Shown here one piece after another: positions 33,665 to 44,130 of a DNA stretch of 64,000 nucleotides (within the stretch, counting starts at the first letter, position 1; every line of letters begins with the position of its first letter). A program made the position numbers and the translations under genes. The notes beneath the pieces were generated by a model. That model was given only the letters and a program-made list of their open reading frames with translations, was not told where the DNA came from and searched no databases. The stretch comes from Siphonodentalium dalli (taxonomy: Eukaryota; Mollusca; Scaphopoda; Gadilida; Siphonodentaliidae), in the NCBI GenBank assembly GCA_032622095.1, contig CP136063.1, positions 67,467,897-67,531,896 on the forward strand. Reading direction: 5' to 3'.

Positions 33665-33780
33665 AGAATGAGGTTCCCAGTGGGTGAATTTGGTGATGCT
33701 AGCCCACTGTGTCAATAAATTCATCCTCTGGGGACCTCATTCTGCATATGTCAGTCAGACACACTCATTTTAAGGCTTGC
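33665..33780. mobile_element. Family B/O hairpin fragment
   Basis: GAATGAGGTTCCCAGTGGG to GGGGACCTCATTCTGC, then GACACACTCATTTTAAGGC. Only the right terminus is present. Confidence 0.75.
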
Positions 33781-34182
33781 TCCTTTGTTCAATAGTCCTC
33801 GCTCAAGACAAATAAATTTGCATGTCAATTTATTCGTCCAATTAAATTGACTGATTCCGCAAATAATACCACAACTCTGCAATTGCTTTATAAACAATGA
33901 ACTTGTAGCTTTCCGCCAAACTGTCAAATGTGATTCAGAATCGATGACGCCGACTCCTCAATCTTGATCGTTGGCCGCCAATCTGTCTGTCATATATTAA
34001 TATCATTCATAGTGGGCCTATGTAAATATGCTGATTGGGGGCGCATATATATGAGGGATTACCACAGCGACTGGTCGACCCTGGTGCAGAACTCGGAAAA
34101 GATTGCTTCATAATTGACCCCAAAGTCACTCTTATTGAAGTTGCGTTGTTTGGTGAAGGTGTGGGTCCAGGGTTGAGAAGAA
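33781..34182. other. No feature recognised
   Basis: Unique-looking DNA. The open frame 34035-34289 runs into family O sequence and is discounted. Confidence 0.35.
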
Positions 34183-34556
34183 GGTGCCTGTCATTTTATA
34201 GTGATATCCCCAATTCACCCTCTGGGGACCTCAGTCTGCTTTGGCCCTCATCTTCTCTGGAAAGTTTCTTTATTATCAAATTTCTATAGAAACTTCTTCA
34301 CATAGATTCTATTTCTTTCCCCAAATTGGCAGAAGACACATTGCATAATCAAGGTTCCCAATGGGTGTACATCACAATTGTCATAATTTGGGAACTTCAA
34401 TCCGAATCTATGTCTCCAATAGCAGATGAGACATGCAGAATGAGGTCCCAAGAGGGTGAATTTGGTGATGCTAGCCCACTATGCAGGATAGCGTCACTAA
34501 ATTCACCCTCTGGGGACCTCATTCTGCAAATGACAGGCACATTAAACTCAGGCTCG
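34183..34556. mobile_element. Family O extended element with B-type hairpin
   Basis: The internal block TTCTCTGGAAAGTTTCTTTA ... CCCAAATTGGCAGAAGAC ... TGGGAACTTCAATC is shared with 47343, 59975 and 61226. It is followed by a hairpin of GCAGAATGAGGTCCCAAGAG and complement, ending GGCACATTAAACTCAGGC. Confidence 0.75.
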
Positions 34557-34828
34557 GTCATATTATGACACGAAGGGAAGTTTTCATGGGTGTGTCCTTC
34601 CAGGTGAGTGGGGGTTCTCAAGTTAGACACTGGATGAGGTTGGGGGGTGTCTCCAATATCAGACACTGAGTGTGGTGATGGGTCATATTATGACATGTGC
34701 TAATGCTTGTTCAGAAAGTTCTCTTGAACGGCAAGGTGAGGGTGGGGTCAATATGGCATCTGCGGGGCGTTTTTTTACAGGGTCCAATCTCCTAACACGA
34801 CTAACTCACATTGGTCCACAGTATATTG

Positions 34829-34945
34829 AACCCTTTCCATACTAAATGGATTTTCCCATCGGTGATAAAAGTAAATATTGGAATGGTGTACCATTCATTT
34901 GGAGGGGTGTTAAAAAAAAAATGAGCAGACAAACAGGATGGCTGG
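34829..34945 (+). mobile_element. Family J 5' fragment
   Basis: ACCCTTTCCATACTAAATGG, then TTGGAATGGTGTACCATTCA and TTTGGAGGGGTGTT. It is cut off before the G-run at 34948. Confidence 0.7.
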
Positions 34946-34947
34946 TG

Positions 34948-34969
34948 GGGGGGGGGGGGGGGGGGGGGG
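34948..34969. repeat. G homopolymer of about 22 nt
   Basis: A G-run broken once by T at its right side, next to a truncated J element. Confidence 0.9.
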
Positions 34970-34984
34970 TGGGGGTCAGGGTGC

Positions 34985-35395
34985 TATGATTTAACATTTT
35001 TGCATTTTTGGACCAGGAACCAGTCCTGTCTATTCAATAAGAGACATTGAGTGTGTGTAAATTACATACATGAATTACATACATGAATTACATACATGAA
35101 TTACATACATGAATTACATACATGAATTACATACATGAAAGTCGCGGAAACCATGACAGATGACAGCCAGATATCAATTTTCATTCACTAATTAATTATA
35201 TCAACTTGAGAAGAAAATCTTATATTAAAATGTACATTTACTTCCATGTAGTGGAAACAGTTGTTGCCGAATTTCGCGCATTAGACTGGTCCTTGCCCCA
35301 ATCATAGCAGCCGCCCGATTTGTAGTAACCAGCCCGCCCGATTCGTACTAACCAGCCATCCAATTCATAGTAACATGACCCTTTCTGTGACGATA
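34985..35395. repeat. Diverged third copy of arm sequence 275-835
   Basis: TTTTGGACCAGGAACCAGTC, TTTTCATTCACTAATTAATT and ATATCAACTTGAG align in order with 285-415, and TTACTTCCAT...GTTGTTGCC with 700-745. It is interrupted by the microsatellite at 35062-35140. The tail has duplicated CCGCCCGATT-type units. Confidence 0.7.
35062..35140. repeat. 13-bp tandem repeat, about 6 copies
   Basis: Repeats of GAATTACATACAT. Confidence 0.95.
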
Positions 35396-35410
35396 TGAAG
35401 AAAAGATATA

Positions 35411-35812
35411 TTAACCCTTTACCCAACAGAAGGGCCCTGTGCCAATGCATTCTCTTATATATGCGAGTCGACCATAGGTCGCCTCGCATATATAAGAGAA
35501 TGCATTGGCTTAACACATTAAAAATTATAAAATTGTTAAAGAATGTAAGAAAAAATGGTTAAAAAGTGTTAAAAAAAGATTTTTTTTTAGGCCAATGCAT
35601 TCTCTTATATATGCGAGGCGACCTATGGTCGACTCGCATATATAACAGAATGCATTGGCACAGGGCATAACTGTAACTATCACAATGTGGTCAAGGAGCC
35701 GGTTCCAATGATATCCATATGTGTATGGTTCTATTGAGACAGACCGAAGATATTTTAGGCTGTTGAAGCTTTATTTGGCCGGTTTTGGCCGGTTTGTTGG
35801 GTAAAGGGTTAA
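35411..35812. mobile_element. Family L TTAA element, two cassettes, complete
   Basis: TTAACCCTTTACCCAACAGA start and TTTGTTGGGTAAAGGGTTAA end. Cassettes at 35440-35510 and 35590-35664 face each other, joined by AT-rich filler. Right subterminal GGCCGGTTTTGGCCGGTTTG. Confidence 0.93.
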
Positions 35813-35943
35813 GACAAGTACAGAAGTACATGTATTAAATTTCTTTGGTTGGAAATGTTCATGCTTAAATACATTCTTTCTTTATCCCCCATAAAATCAT
35901 AAAAAGCAAATGCTAATGAAACTCAAAATCACTGTGCTGACTA
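35813..35943. other. Spacer between two L elements
   Basis: Unique AT-rich DNA. Nothing recognised. Confidence 0.4.
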
Positions 35944-36260
35944 TCCCTTTACCCAACAAACCGGCCAAAACCGGCCAAATAAAGCTTCAACAGCCTAAAA
36001 TATCTTCAGTCTGTCTCAATAGAACCATACAAATATGGATATCATTGGAACCGGCTCCTTGACCACATTGTGATAGTTACAGTTATGCCCTGTGCCAATG
36101 CATTCTCTTATATATGCGAGTCGACCATAGGTCGCCTCGCATATATAAGAGAATGTGTTAAGCCAATGCATTCTCTTATATATGCGAGGCGACCTATGGT
36201 CGACTCGCATATATAAGAGAATGCATTGGCACAGGACCGTTCTGGTGGGTAAAGGGTTAA
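35944..36260. mobile_element. Family L TTAA element with fused cassettes
   Basis: CCCTTTACCCAACAAACCGG start (left TTAA mutated) and GGTGGGTAAAGGGTTAA end. It lies inverted relative to 35411-35812. The two cassettes (36092-36155, 36160-36235) are joined with the AT-rich spacer deleted. Confidence 0.88.
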
Positions 36261-36430
36261 AGGGGTACTGTACACTAAATCCGGTCTTTATGGGACCATC
36301 TCTTCTACAGAATATATTCAACAATTAAGTGAATGAATTTGAGCCATGGATTAGTGCAAAATATGCTTGTGTGCTCTATGAATGATGCAAACAACATGTT
36401 TAATTATTTATGAAAATGAATTTATGACTC
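36257..36430 (+). mobile_element. Family M repeat sharing a TTAA with L
   Basis: TTAAAGGGGTACTGTACACT start, about 80 percent like 10975-11155, including GTGCAAAATAT and ATGCAAACAACATG. The end is not defined. Confidence 0.6.
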
Positions 36431-37362
36431 CATTGATTGGGAATCTGCGCGAAAAAAATGAAATGGCACTGATGAGCACATGTTGTCTCAAATAAATGCC
36501 AGTTGCATAAGTTATAATAGATAGCATGCGTAAACGCAAGTTAGATTTCGATAACGGAGAGCAGCAACAAAAGTTATCAAAATTAATCAAACTCAATAAA
36601 TATTCTTTATCTATAAATTCATGTAATATTTTGTTAAAATACATTATTTTACACCAATTGTTTTAGTATTACTTAGTTTGGAATTCCAAAAATATAACTG
36701 GTCCAAGAAATGTTCAAATGAATCAATGGGCCAAAATTTGAGCCATTCCCAAATAATATTGAGAATGGCTTAAATTGTTGCCCATCGATTATCTGGTCCA
36801 GCGCAATCGCTTCTTACCTGACTGCAGATTATAAAATTTGTACTGTTCATATCAGCTTAATCATCAGCAGTTTCTGCAGTTATTACCCATAAACAGAGTT
36901 ATCTCCCTCAATATCATAATATCCGGTATTGATTCCTGTTTACGCCATCAATCAATTTAACATCAGTTTGAACGTTTAAGCGCCCATTAAACAGGCATTG
37001 CAGATACAATGAATCAGTTTAGATTGAGCCCGATGACATGCACAATTGTCTCTCTTAAACACGCTCCTGGCACTGATAAACACCTGCCTTAAAATCAACA
37101 TCGCGGCCGCAAATCAATGTCTCTCAATTCCTCATTGGTCATCCATTATCAGCCAATTCATCAATTCCGAACTATTTCATAACTTCCTGCACAAGCATCC
37201 GCCTCTAGCTGTGTTTAATTGTCGTTGACGCCACATCTACTAAAAGTCCCAAACCAACTAAATCTGTTTTCCGCAACTGCGGAAGCGTTGATGGTTAATA
37301 AAACAATTGTTTGCCGATAAAATCGGTCAGTTTCTAAAGCCTGGTCCTCCTACTATACAGTA
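36431..37362. other. Unique-looking DNA, no gene recognised
   Basis: One of the longer repeat-free stretches. Open frames at 36408-36644 (minus) and 37046-37228 (plus) have no recognised domain. Confidence 0.4.
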
Positions 37363-37460
37363 CTAGTAATGCCCTAAATAATCGACTCCTTAACCACAGC
37401 AGAATTATGGGTAAGTTTTCAGGATTTAGTCAGAAATATGTCTTGTTGCCATTCATCGGA
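37363..37460. mobile_element. Half of a family A element
   Basis: One stem from CTAGTAATGCCC to GCCATTCATCGGA, ending abruptly at the loop. The complementary stem is missing. Confidence 0.85.
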
Positions 37461-37950
37461 TAAAACATATTGGTCTGGCTGATTTAGCTCTAATGCTGGT
37501 AGAACAAATGATGCTGTTTTGAAAAAGTCAATTTATTTTAGAGTATAATGATATAATGGAGATGATCACATATAAAGGAATTATTTTATCGTACAAACAG
37601 GAAGGAATAAGAAATGATAAAAAGGGCATTTCTCTACTAGTTGATCAGAGGTGGCTGAAGCATCAAAGGGCAAGGGAGGGGCAAAGCTTCAGGAGCGTAC
37701 ATTTCACAATGAAAATGAATGCAATTTACAGGCAGGGCTTTATATTTGCCCAAATTCAAGTCACTAGATATTGAAATGTGCTCAAAATAAAAATGAGAAT
37801 GGAATTGTTGCCATTGCATGGCTATGTTTATATACCTGTAGTTTATATTATATACCTGAAGTACTGAGAAAACCTGAAATGTTCAATTCCATATTGCTAT
37901 CAATGAAAATTATCCTAAAAACGGCCATTTCTCAGAAAAATGAATGCAAC
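37461..37950. other. No feature recognised before the gap
   Basis: AT-rich DNA ending in the N run. It does not match the left-arm flank after 6731. Confidence 0.4.
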
Positions 37951-38050
37951 NNNNNNNNNNNNNNNNNNNNNNNNNNNNNNNNNNNNNNNNNNNNNNNNNN
38001 NNNNNNNNNNNNNNNNNNNNNNNNNNNNNNNNNNNNNNNNNNNNNNNNNN
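37951..38050. other. Assembly gap, 100 N
   Basis: Exactly 100 N, the usual placeholder for a gap of unknown size. The sequence right of it starts inside the inverted duplication. Confidence 0.99.
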
Positions 38051-38108
38051 GCATCATGCATGGCTCTTTTTCCTAATGCAGATGTATACACTTCTATTGG
38101 GTCGGTCA

Positions 38109-38134
38109 CCCCCCCCCCCCCCCCCCCCCCCCCC
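38109..38134. repeat. C homopolymer of ~26 nt
   Basis: Counterpart of the left-arm G-run at 6646-6670. It is near the assembly gap and may be related to the assembly break. Confidence 0.95.
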
Positions 38135-38217
38135 GCCCCCATAGCTGTGCTGTCACTACAAATGTATGAATTAAAGACAGATTAAGTGCTAATTTCGCTG
38201 CTTCAAACTTAGTATTT

Positions 38218-38475
38218 CAGTAATGCGATAAATAATTGACTCTTTAACCACAGCAGAATTATGGGTAACTTTCCAGGATTTAGTCCGAATATGGCTTGTT
38301 GTCCTCACTGAGAGCTTTCCGATGAATGGTAACAAGCCATATTTCTGACTAAATCCTGAAAAGTTACCCATAGTGAGAGCTTTCCGATGAATGGCAATAA
38401 GCCATATTTCAGAATAAATCCTGAAAAGTTACCCATAATTCTGCTGTGGTTAAGGAGTCGATTATGTAGGGCTGT
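38218..38475. mobile_element. Family A element with stem duplication (right-arm copy)
   Basis: Same three-stem structure as 6314-6571 in the opposite direction. Both ends are degenerate. Confidence 0.82.
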
Positions 38476-38744
38476 GTATTAATTGTAATTATATATTTGA
38501 ATGTCCATTGAGGGACAATAAATACTGTTTAAACTAAAGTGATATTTTACGACTCGGACACTTCAGCAATTTGAAGTATGCACCATTAAACTATTATGGT
38601 AAAAATATTTGACAACATCGGCTATGCCATTTCGTAGAACACGACCTCTGAACTGTAACGCAAAATGTAAACAAACTGCCGTCCATTCGTCCCAACCAAA
38701 TCACCAATAAACAAACGAGAATTGATACGCAATTTATTGAAATA

Positions 38745-38957
38745 CAGTAATGCCCTAAATAATCGACTCCTTAACCACAGCAGAATTATGGGTTATTTTT
38801 CAGGATTTAGTTGGAAATATGGCTTGTTGCCATTCACCAGAAAGCTCTCAATGAGAGCTTTCTGATGAATGGCAATAAGCCATATTTCCAACTAAATCCT
38901 GAAAAATTACCCATAATTCTGCTGTGGTTGAGGAGTCGATTATTTTGGGCATTACAG
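38745..38957. mobile_element. Family A foldback MITE (right-arm copy of 5832-6044)
   Basis: CAGTAATGCCC and GGGCATTACAG ends. Long stems intact. Confidence 0.9.
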
Positions 38958-39247
38958 TCTACTGTACCTGCATTGAGCAAGTTTTTTTGTTGTGAGGCGT
39001 GCATGCAGTGTTTCAAATCACACTAAATGACCACTTTCTTTTCACAAGGGTGGCAAAGAAATAACAGGCAAGAGGGATGCTGCATTGGGCGGATTCTGGC
39101 CTTTCATCACGGTGATCGGATACCATTGGAAATATAAATGGTCTCATGGTCACCTAGCTGTTAGTGACAGACAACCTCTTTACAGATCCAAACCTTGATT
39201 GAAATGCATAACATTTATTTTGTCAAATGGTTATGTCGCCAAAGTTT

Positions 39248-39278
39248 GTTGTTGAGTTTGGAGTCCAAACTCAACAAC
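39248..39278. repeat. 31-bp perfect hairpin with 1-nt loop, right arm only
   Basis: 15-bp arms GTTGTTGAGTTTGGA and complement around a single G (39263). The left arm has only one of the two arms here, followed by ATCTGT repeats instead. Confidence 0.95.
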
Positions 39279-40454
39279 AGGGTACAACGCTTTGAAGGTT
39301 TTCTGCACACCAAAATCTGCCATTAATGACCTATTGTACTTGCATATTAATTGCTGTCTGTTACAAACCCTTGATCAAAAACCATTAAAACGTATCTTAT
39401 CTTTAAGGGAAAGGGATCACTATCTTCCATCTTCACAATGTAAATTATACATTTGTCCAGTCGAAGGCAAGGGGACTGCACCCGATGCAAGGGGGCAGTC
39501 CAGTCCAGTTAATGGCAAGGGGCTGCAGCCCCTTCATGCCCCTCAAATGAATGAATCAAGTGACCACTTCTGCAAATTCTAACTTCCAGATGTCTGCTAT
39601 ACATACCTGTATAAATTCAGTGAAATATATCCAGTTGTAATTTTAAAACTGATGATCACACAAAAAATCCAGAAGATTTAAATCCAACAATACACCAGTG
39701 TGTTCAAAGCTAAATTACAATCACTAATCAATCTCGTCCTTTGAAAAAAACAAAACATGAACGCAACACAAAAATAATCCAATCAAACGGAAGCTCCGAT
39801 CGGCTCATTTACACCGACATAAATTCCAGTCACATGACATAGCCGGCAAACATAAGGAGCAGTATCGTGGAATGACAATTCACACGTTGGTCGCAGTCAG
39901 TCGAGCAAGTAACGATGACTCCGGAGTCCCCTCTAGTGCACACAGTGTATACCTGTAGAGTAGAGGGACATGTCCTCTCGTACATACACACACTGCAATG
40001 GGATTGAGTATACAAACTCTGGCTATTTTCGCCCACTGTGACAAAATGGTTTGTCAATACTCCCTTTGTTCCCACTATTATAACACCTGGCACACAAGGG
40101 ACCTTATAGCCAGTTTCTTATTAGTATCACCTCTCGGACATGCCCGCAGGTATGTGTCTTATAGTCTGTTTCTTATTTGTATTCCCTTGGACATGCCCTC
40201 AGGTATGTCACGTATGTGTCGATCTCATCAATAATTCATTCACCTCAATAGACCTATGGATCTCGACATTCTTGAAAATTGTAATTATGAGATATGATAA
40301 GATATATCGTGATCTCCACAAGGGCGCAATAAAGGGGGCAACTGCCCATCTAGCCCATTGGTGGGGGCACAGGAGATGGGGTGGGGGGCACAGGAGGTGG
40401 GTCGGCATAAAGTACCCTTTCTTCATATAATGTTAAGAAATACCTCACATATCA

Positions 40455-41262
40455 GCAGGGACCAGCCTAGAGGGTGACTTGGGAGGCAGGGACCAGCCTA
40501 TAGAGGGTGACTTGGGAGGCAGGGACCAGCCTAGAGGGTGACTTGGGAGGCAGGGACCAGCCTGGAGGGTGACTTGGGATGCAGGGACCAGCCTGGAGGG
40601 TGACTTGGGAGGCAGGAACCAGCCTAGAGGGTGACTTGGGAGGCAGGGACCAGCCTAGATGGTGACTTGGGAGGCAGGGACCAGCCTAGATGGTGACTTG
40701 GGAGACATGGACCAGCCTAGTGGGTGACTTGGGAGACATGGACCAGCCTAGTGGGTGACTTGGGAGACATGGACCAGCCTAGTGGGTGACTTGGGAGACA
40801 TGGACCAGCCTAGAGGGTGACTTGTGAGGCAGGGACCAGCCTAGAGGGTGACTTGGGAGGTAGGGACCAGCCTAGATGGTGACTTGGGAGACATGGACCA
40901 GCCTAGTGGGCGACTTGGGAGACATGGACCAGCCTAGTGGGCGACTTGGGAGACATGGACCAGCCTAGAGGGTGACTTGTGAGGCAGGGACCAGCCTAGA
41001 TGGTGACTTGGGAGACATGGACCAGCCTAGTGGGTGACTTGGGAGACATGGACCAGCCTAGTGGGTGACTTGGGAGACATGGACCAGCCTAGAGGGTGAC
41101 TTGTGAGGCAGGGACCAGCCTAGAGGGTGACTTGGGAGGTAGGGACCAGCCTAGATGGTGACTTGGGAGACATGTACCAGCCTAGTGGGCGACTTGGGAG
41201 ACATGGACCAGCCTAGTGGGCGACTTGGGAGACATGGACCAGCCTAGTGGGCGACTTGGGAG
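40455..41262. repeat. 31-bp minisatellite, ~26 copies (right arm)
   Basis: Unit GCAGGGACCAGCCTAGAGGG then TGACTTGGGAG, 31 bp, over 808 bp with one 2-bp insertion near 40501. A higher-order pattern of AGACATGG and AGGCAGGG variants is visible. The left arm has 9 units. Confidence 0.95.
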
Positions 41263-41317
41263 AGATCTTCTTCTTAAAATGTGCCACTTCTCCCTAATTT
41301 TGTCCCAGGGAGAAGTG

Positions 41318-41542
41318 AAAACCCTGTGACAATGCATTCTCTTATATATGCAAATCTCCAATAGGGAGCCTCGCATGTATAAGAGAATATATTGGCTTAA
41401 AAATATCTGCTGTCACCTTGTAAGCCAGTGCATTCTCTTATATATGCGAGGCTCCCTATGTGAGACTCACATATATAAGAGAATGCACTGCCACAGGATT
41501 GTTAATGCGACACCAGCACAGCTCCCGTCATGAGAAGGTTAA
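41318..41542. mobile_element. Family K element (right-arm copy of 3758-3976)
   Basis: Two cassettes at 41325-41397 and 41424-41495, closing with GTCATGAGAAGGTTAA at 41539-41542. Confidence 0.82.
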
Positions 41543-41559
41543 TCCGATCCGTTAAAATT

Positions 41560-41672
41560 CAGCTATTCTATATTTGGTATTTTTACATTCAGCTATTCTA
41601 TATTTGGTATTTTTACATTCAGCTATTCTATATTTGGTATTTTTACATTCAGCTATTCGTATTTGGTATTTT
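41560..41672. repeat. ~29-bp tandem repeat, about 4 copies (right arm)
   Basis: TTCAGCTATTCTATATTTGG followed by TATTTTTACA is repeated. It corresponds to 3600-3748. Confidence 0.9.
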
Positions 41673-41757
41673 GGGGTGTTGGGTGGAAGGAATGGTTGGT
41701 CAGACAGATAGGGTCACTATTTAGGAACCATTATTATCTATCTAAAAACGGATGAAC

Positions 41758-41759
41758 TA
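41758..41759. other. Empty target site for the family A element at 3290
   Basis: The flanks GATGAAC and TCTGCTTGG meet at a single TA. The left arm has the same flanks separated by 3290-3502 with TA on both sides. Confidence 0.93.
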
Positions 41760-41802
41760 TCTGCTTGGTACCCGACAAAAAACCTGATCAAATGGTGATA
41801 AT

Positions 41803-42050
41803 TTAAACCCTTTGAGTGCCAGGGGCCGATCTCATCGGCCCTAAACCTACAAAATAAGTCTGTTAAAGAATATAAGAATAAATTATTAGAATTGTAAAAA
41901 AATTGTAAAAAACAAAAAACAAAAATGTTAGGCCAATGCATTCTCTTATATATGCGAGGCGACCTATGGTCGACTCGCATATATAAGAGAATGCATTGGC
42001 ACAGGGTATATGGGTTGATACAAAAATCAACCTGGCACTCAAAGGGTTAA
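41803..42050. mobile_element. Family C TTAA element (right-arm copy of 2993-3244)
   Basis: CCCTTTGAGTGCCAGG to CCTGGCACTCAAAGGGTTAA, cassette at 41932-42004. Confidence 0.9.
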
Positions 42051-42333
42051 AGCAATTAATAACTTGTGTGAATAGAATCATGATTCTGGCTTCAATACAT
42101 AAAAATTAACACCAATTCCTGTACATCTTCTTACATTATATTAAATTCTTATGTTTAACTTTTGTGAGAAATGAAAAAATTTAAACGCTGCTAAACAGTT
42201 TATTAGTTAACTGAAAGTTCATGGAGACAAACATTTAATAAATTGCTTGATGTCCTATTTTAATTTTTAAAGAGATTATGATGATAGTAAGATCTCGGAG
42301 GGTCTGTGCCTAAAATATGAATATCAGTGTGTA

Positions 42334-42547
42334 CAGTAATGTTCTAATTAATCGACTCCTTAAACACGGCAGAATTATGGGTAACTTTTCAGGATTTAGT
42401 TGGAAATATGGCTTGTTGCCATTCATCGGAAAGCTCTCGGGGAGAGCTTTCCGATGAATGGCAACAAGCCGTATTTCCGACTAAATCCTGAAAAGTTACC
42501 CATAATTCTGCTGTGTTTAAGGAGTCGATTAATTAGAGCATTACTAT
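42334..42547. mobile_element. Family A foldback MITE (right-arm copy of 2497-2709)
   Basis: CAGTAATGTTC start and GAGCATTACTA end, next to the point where the left arm carries its extra ~510 bp. Confidence 0.88.
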
Positions 42548-43120
42548 ATAAAGAGCACATGTATGTTTTACCCTGGTCTGCATCCATAGGTCATTGCTGA
42601 CTATCACATACCTGGGTAGTGCCCTCAGGTGTGGCTAACCATATCATTGTTTACATACTAGGTGGACAGCACAGATATGATTGATAATGATGACAGGTAA
42701 TATGATATACTGGAGCCACATATCCTCTGGTATAATAGGTCACAATAGTCCTCATCTGTTTAAACATTAAAGATACATATTGTTTGAAATTAGATATAAA
42801 AATCATTTATTAATTTTTCAAAACAATATTAACCAGTATTAATTTTTTTATTTATAATTCTCAATTACTGATATATGAACACAAAATAAACAGTTGACAT
42901 CGAATATTTGAAATTTAAGATATTATAATATACTAAAAAGAGTTGTAGAAATTAATGTTGGATACCGGTACCCAAAATCAAGCTCAAGATAAAAAAAATT
43001 GTTGGTATTAAATATATTGGTACTCTATTTATTTATTCCGGGAAAACAATTTTATTTCTGAATTTCATAATTCCATCCCACTCTGTTAACAATACACTCA
43101 TATTCATACTAATACTGAGT
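42548..43120. other. Right-arm stretch, no gene recognised
   Basis: AT-rich sequence matching left-arm 1430-1983. No feature recognised. Confidence 0.4.
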
Positions 43121-43250
43121 CGGTGTAGTATTCCCCTCAACTTTTTATTCTCGAAAAGCTTGTGGTCTTCCCAAAAATTACATCACATCACGCTACATTA
43201 ATCATTCAATTGGACACTTTTATCTTGGTGCTACTGATGTGGAATACTGT
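43121..43250. mobile_element. Right-arm-only ~130-bp insertion
   Basis: The left arm passes directly from the C-run at 1391-1403 to CACTCAGTATTAG. The right arm inserts ~130 bp between the equivalent points. Its borders contain AGTATTCC and GGAATACT as a short inverted pair. No clear target duplication. Confidence 0.5.
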
Positions 43251-43254
43251 GTGT

Positions 43255-43278
43255 GGGGGGGGGGGGGGGGGGGGGGGG
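43255..43278. repeat. G homopolymer of ~24 nt
   Basis: Longer than the left-arm C-run (about 13 nt at 1391-1403) at the equivalent place. Confidence 0.9.
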
Positions 43279-43978
43279 CTGAACATTCCAAGTTCAACAC
43301 CCCACCAAGGGAGACCGACCCTCTATCTATGTCCCTGCATGAAACACGAAGGCAATAATGGTATTGACTTGATCAAATGTTCATGGAGACACTAGGGTTA
43401 ATATCATATAAACAATAATAATTGTCTTCCTCCAATAGACAGGGGAGCAATAGATTAATCCAGGTGAGGAACTGTATCAATACCAATATTATCCATGTGT
43501 GTGATAACTCCCACCAGGTATGTATTGTATACTATATCCAATAAAACACATATGTGAGGTGAGCAAAAAAACCCAGACAAGCCAATTATTGATTTTTTTC
43601 CTAGTTGTAGGAGGAGATTCTACTACAGTAGTGGCATCTTGTTATAAACACAGTCATCCTACAAAGCTCTCCGCAAGGAATGTCAAAACAACAGACATGG
43701 GGGCATTATTACGCAACATCAGTCAAAAGCCAGTAGATTGCCGAAACAGACACAATAGTGAACTATGAAAGATTCGGTCATGATAAATCTGAATTTAGCA
43801 GTCCCATTGTATATCAGTTCATTTATCAGAGGTTATATGCATATTGCTCAGTTATTACTGGTTATTATGGCAGAAAGGGTCAGGTTATTAGAAATCTGGC
43901 GACTGGCAAGATTCGGACTAGGACCAAATTCGGCAACAACTTTCTAAGTTTCTACTTTTTAATGAAAGTAATAGTATA

Positions 43979-44130
43979 CAAGCCTTGAAATAGTGTGTCT
44001 GTCATTTGCAGAATGAGGTCCCCAGAGGGTGAATTTGGTGATGCTAGCCCACTATGCGGGGGTAGCATCACTAAACTCACCCTCTGGGGACCTCATTCTG
44101 CAAATGACAGGCTCACTATTTCAAGGCTTA
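43979..44130. mobile_element. Family B single-hairpin element, right arm
   Basis: CAAGCCTTGA to CAAGGCTTA ends. Flanks ATAGTATA and ATAGTGTA form an 8-bp duplication with one difference. The site is about 20 bp from the position used by the B element in the left arm. Confidence 0.85.

Noticed and set aside
4538-40234. Frames of 78 and 87 codons identical in the two arms (4538-4942 and 39830-40234)
   Set aside because: They overlap on opposite strands and the DNA itself is identical in both arms. Conservation therefore reflects recent common origin, not protein constraint. No domain recognised.
40455-41262. Regular 31-bp array as a CRISPR array
   Set aside because: Units are directly tandem without variable spacers, and the genome context is eukaryotic.
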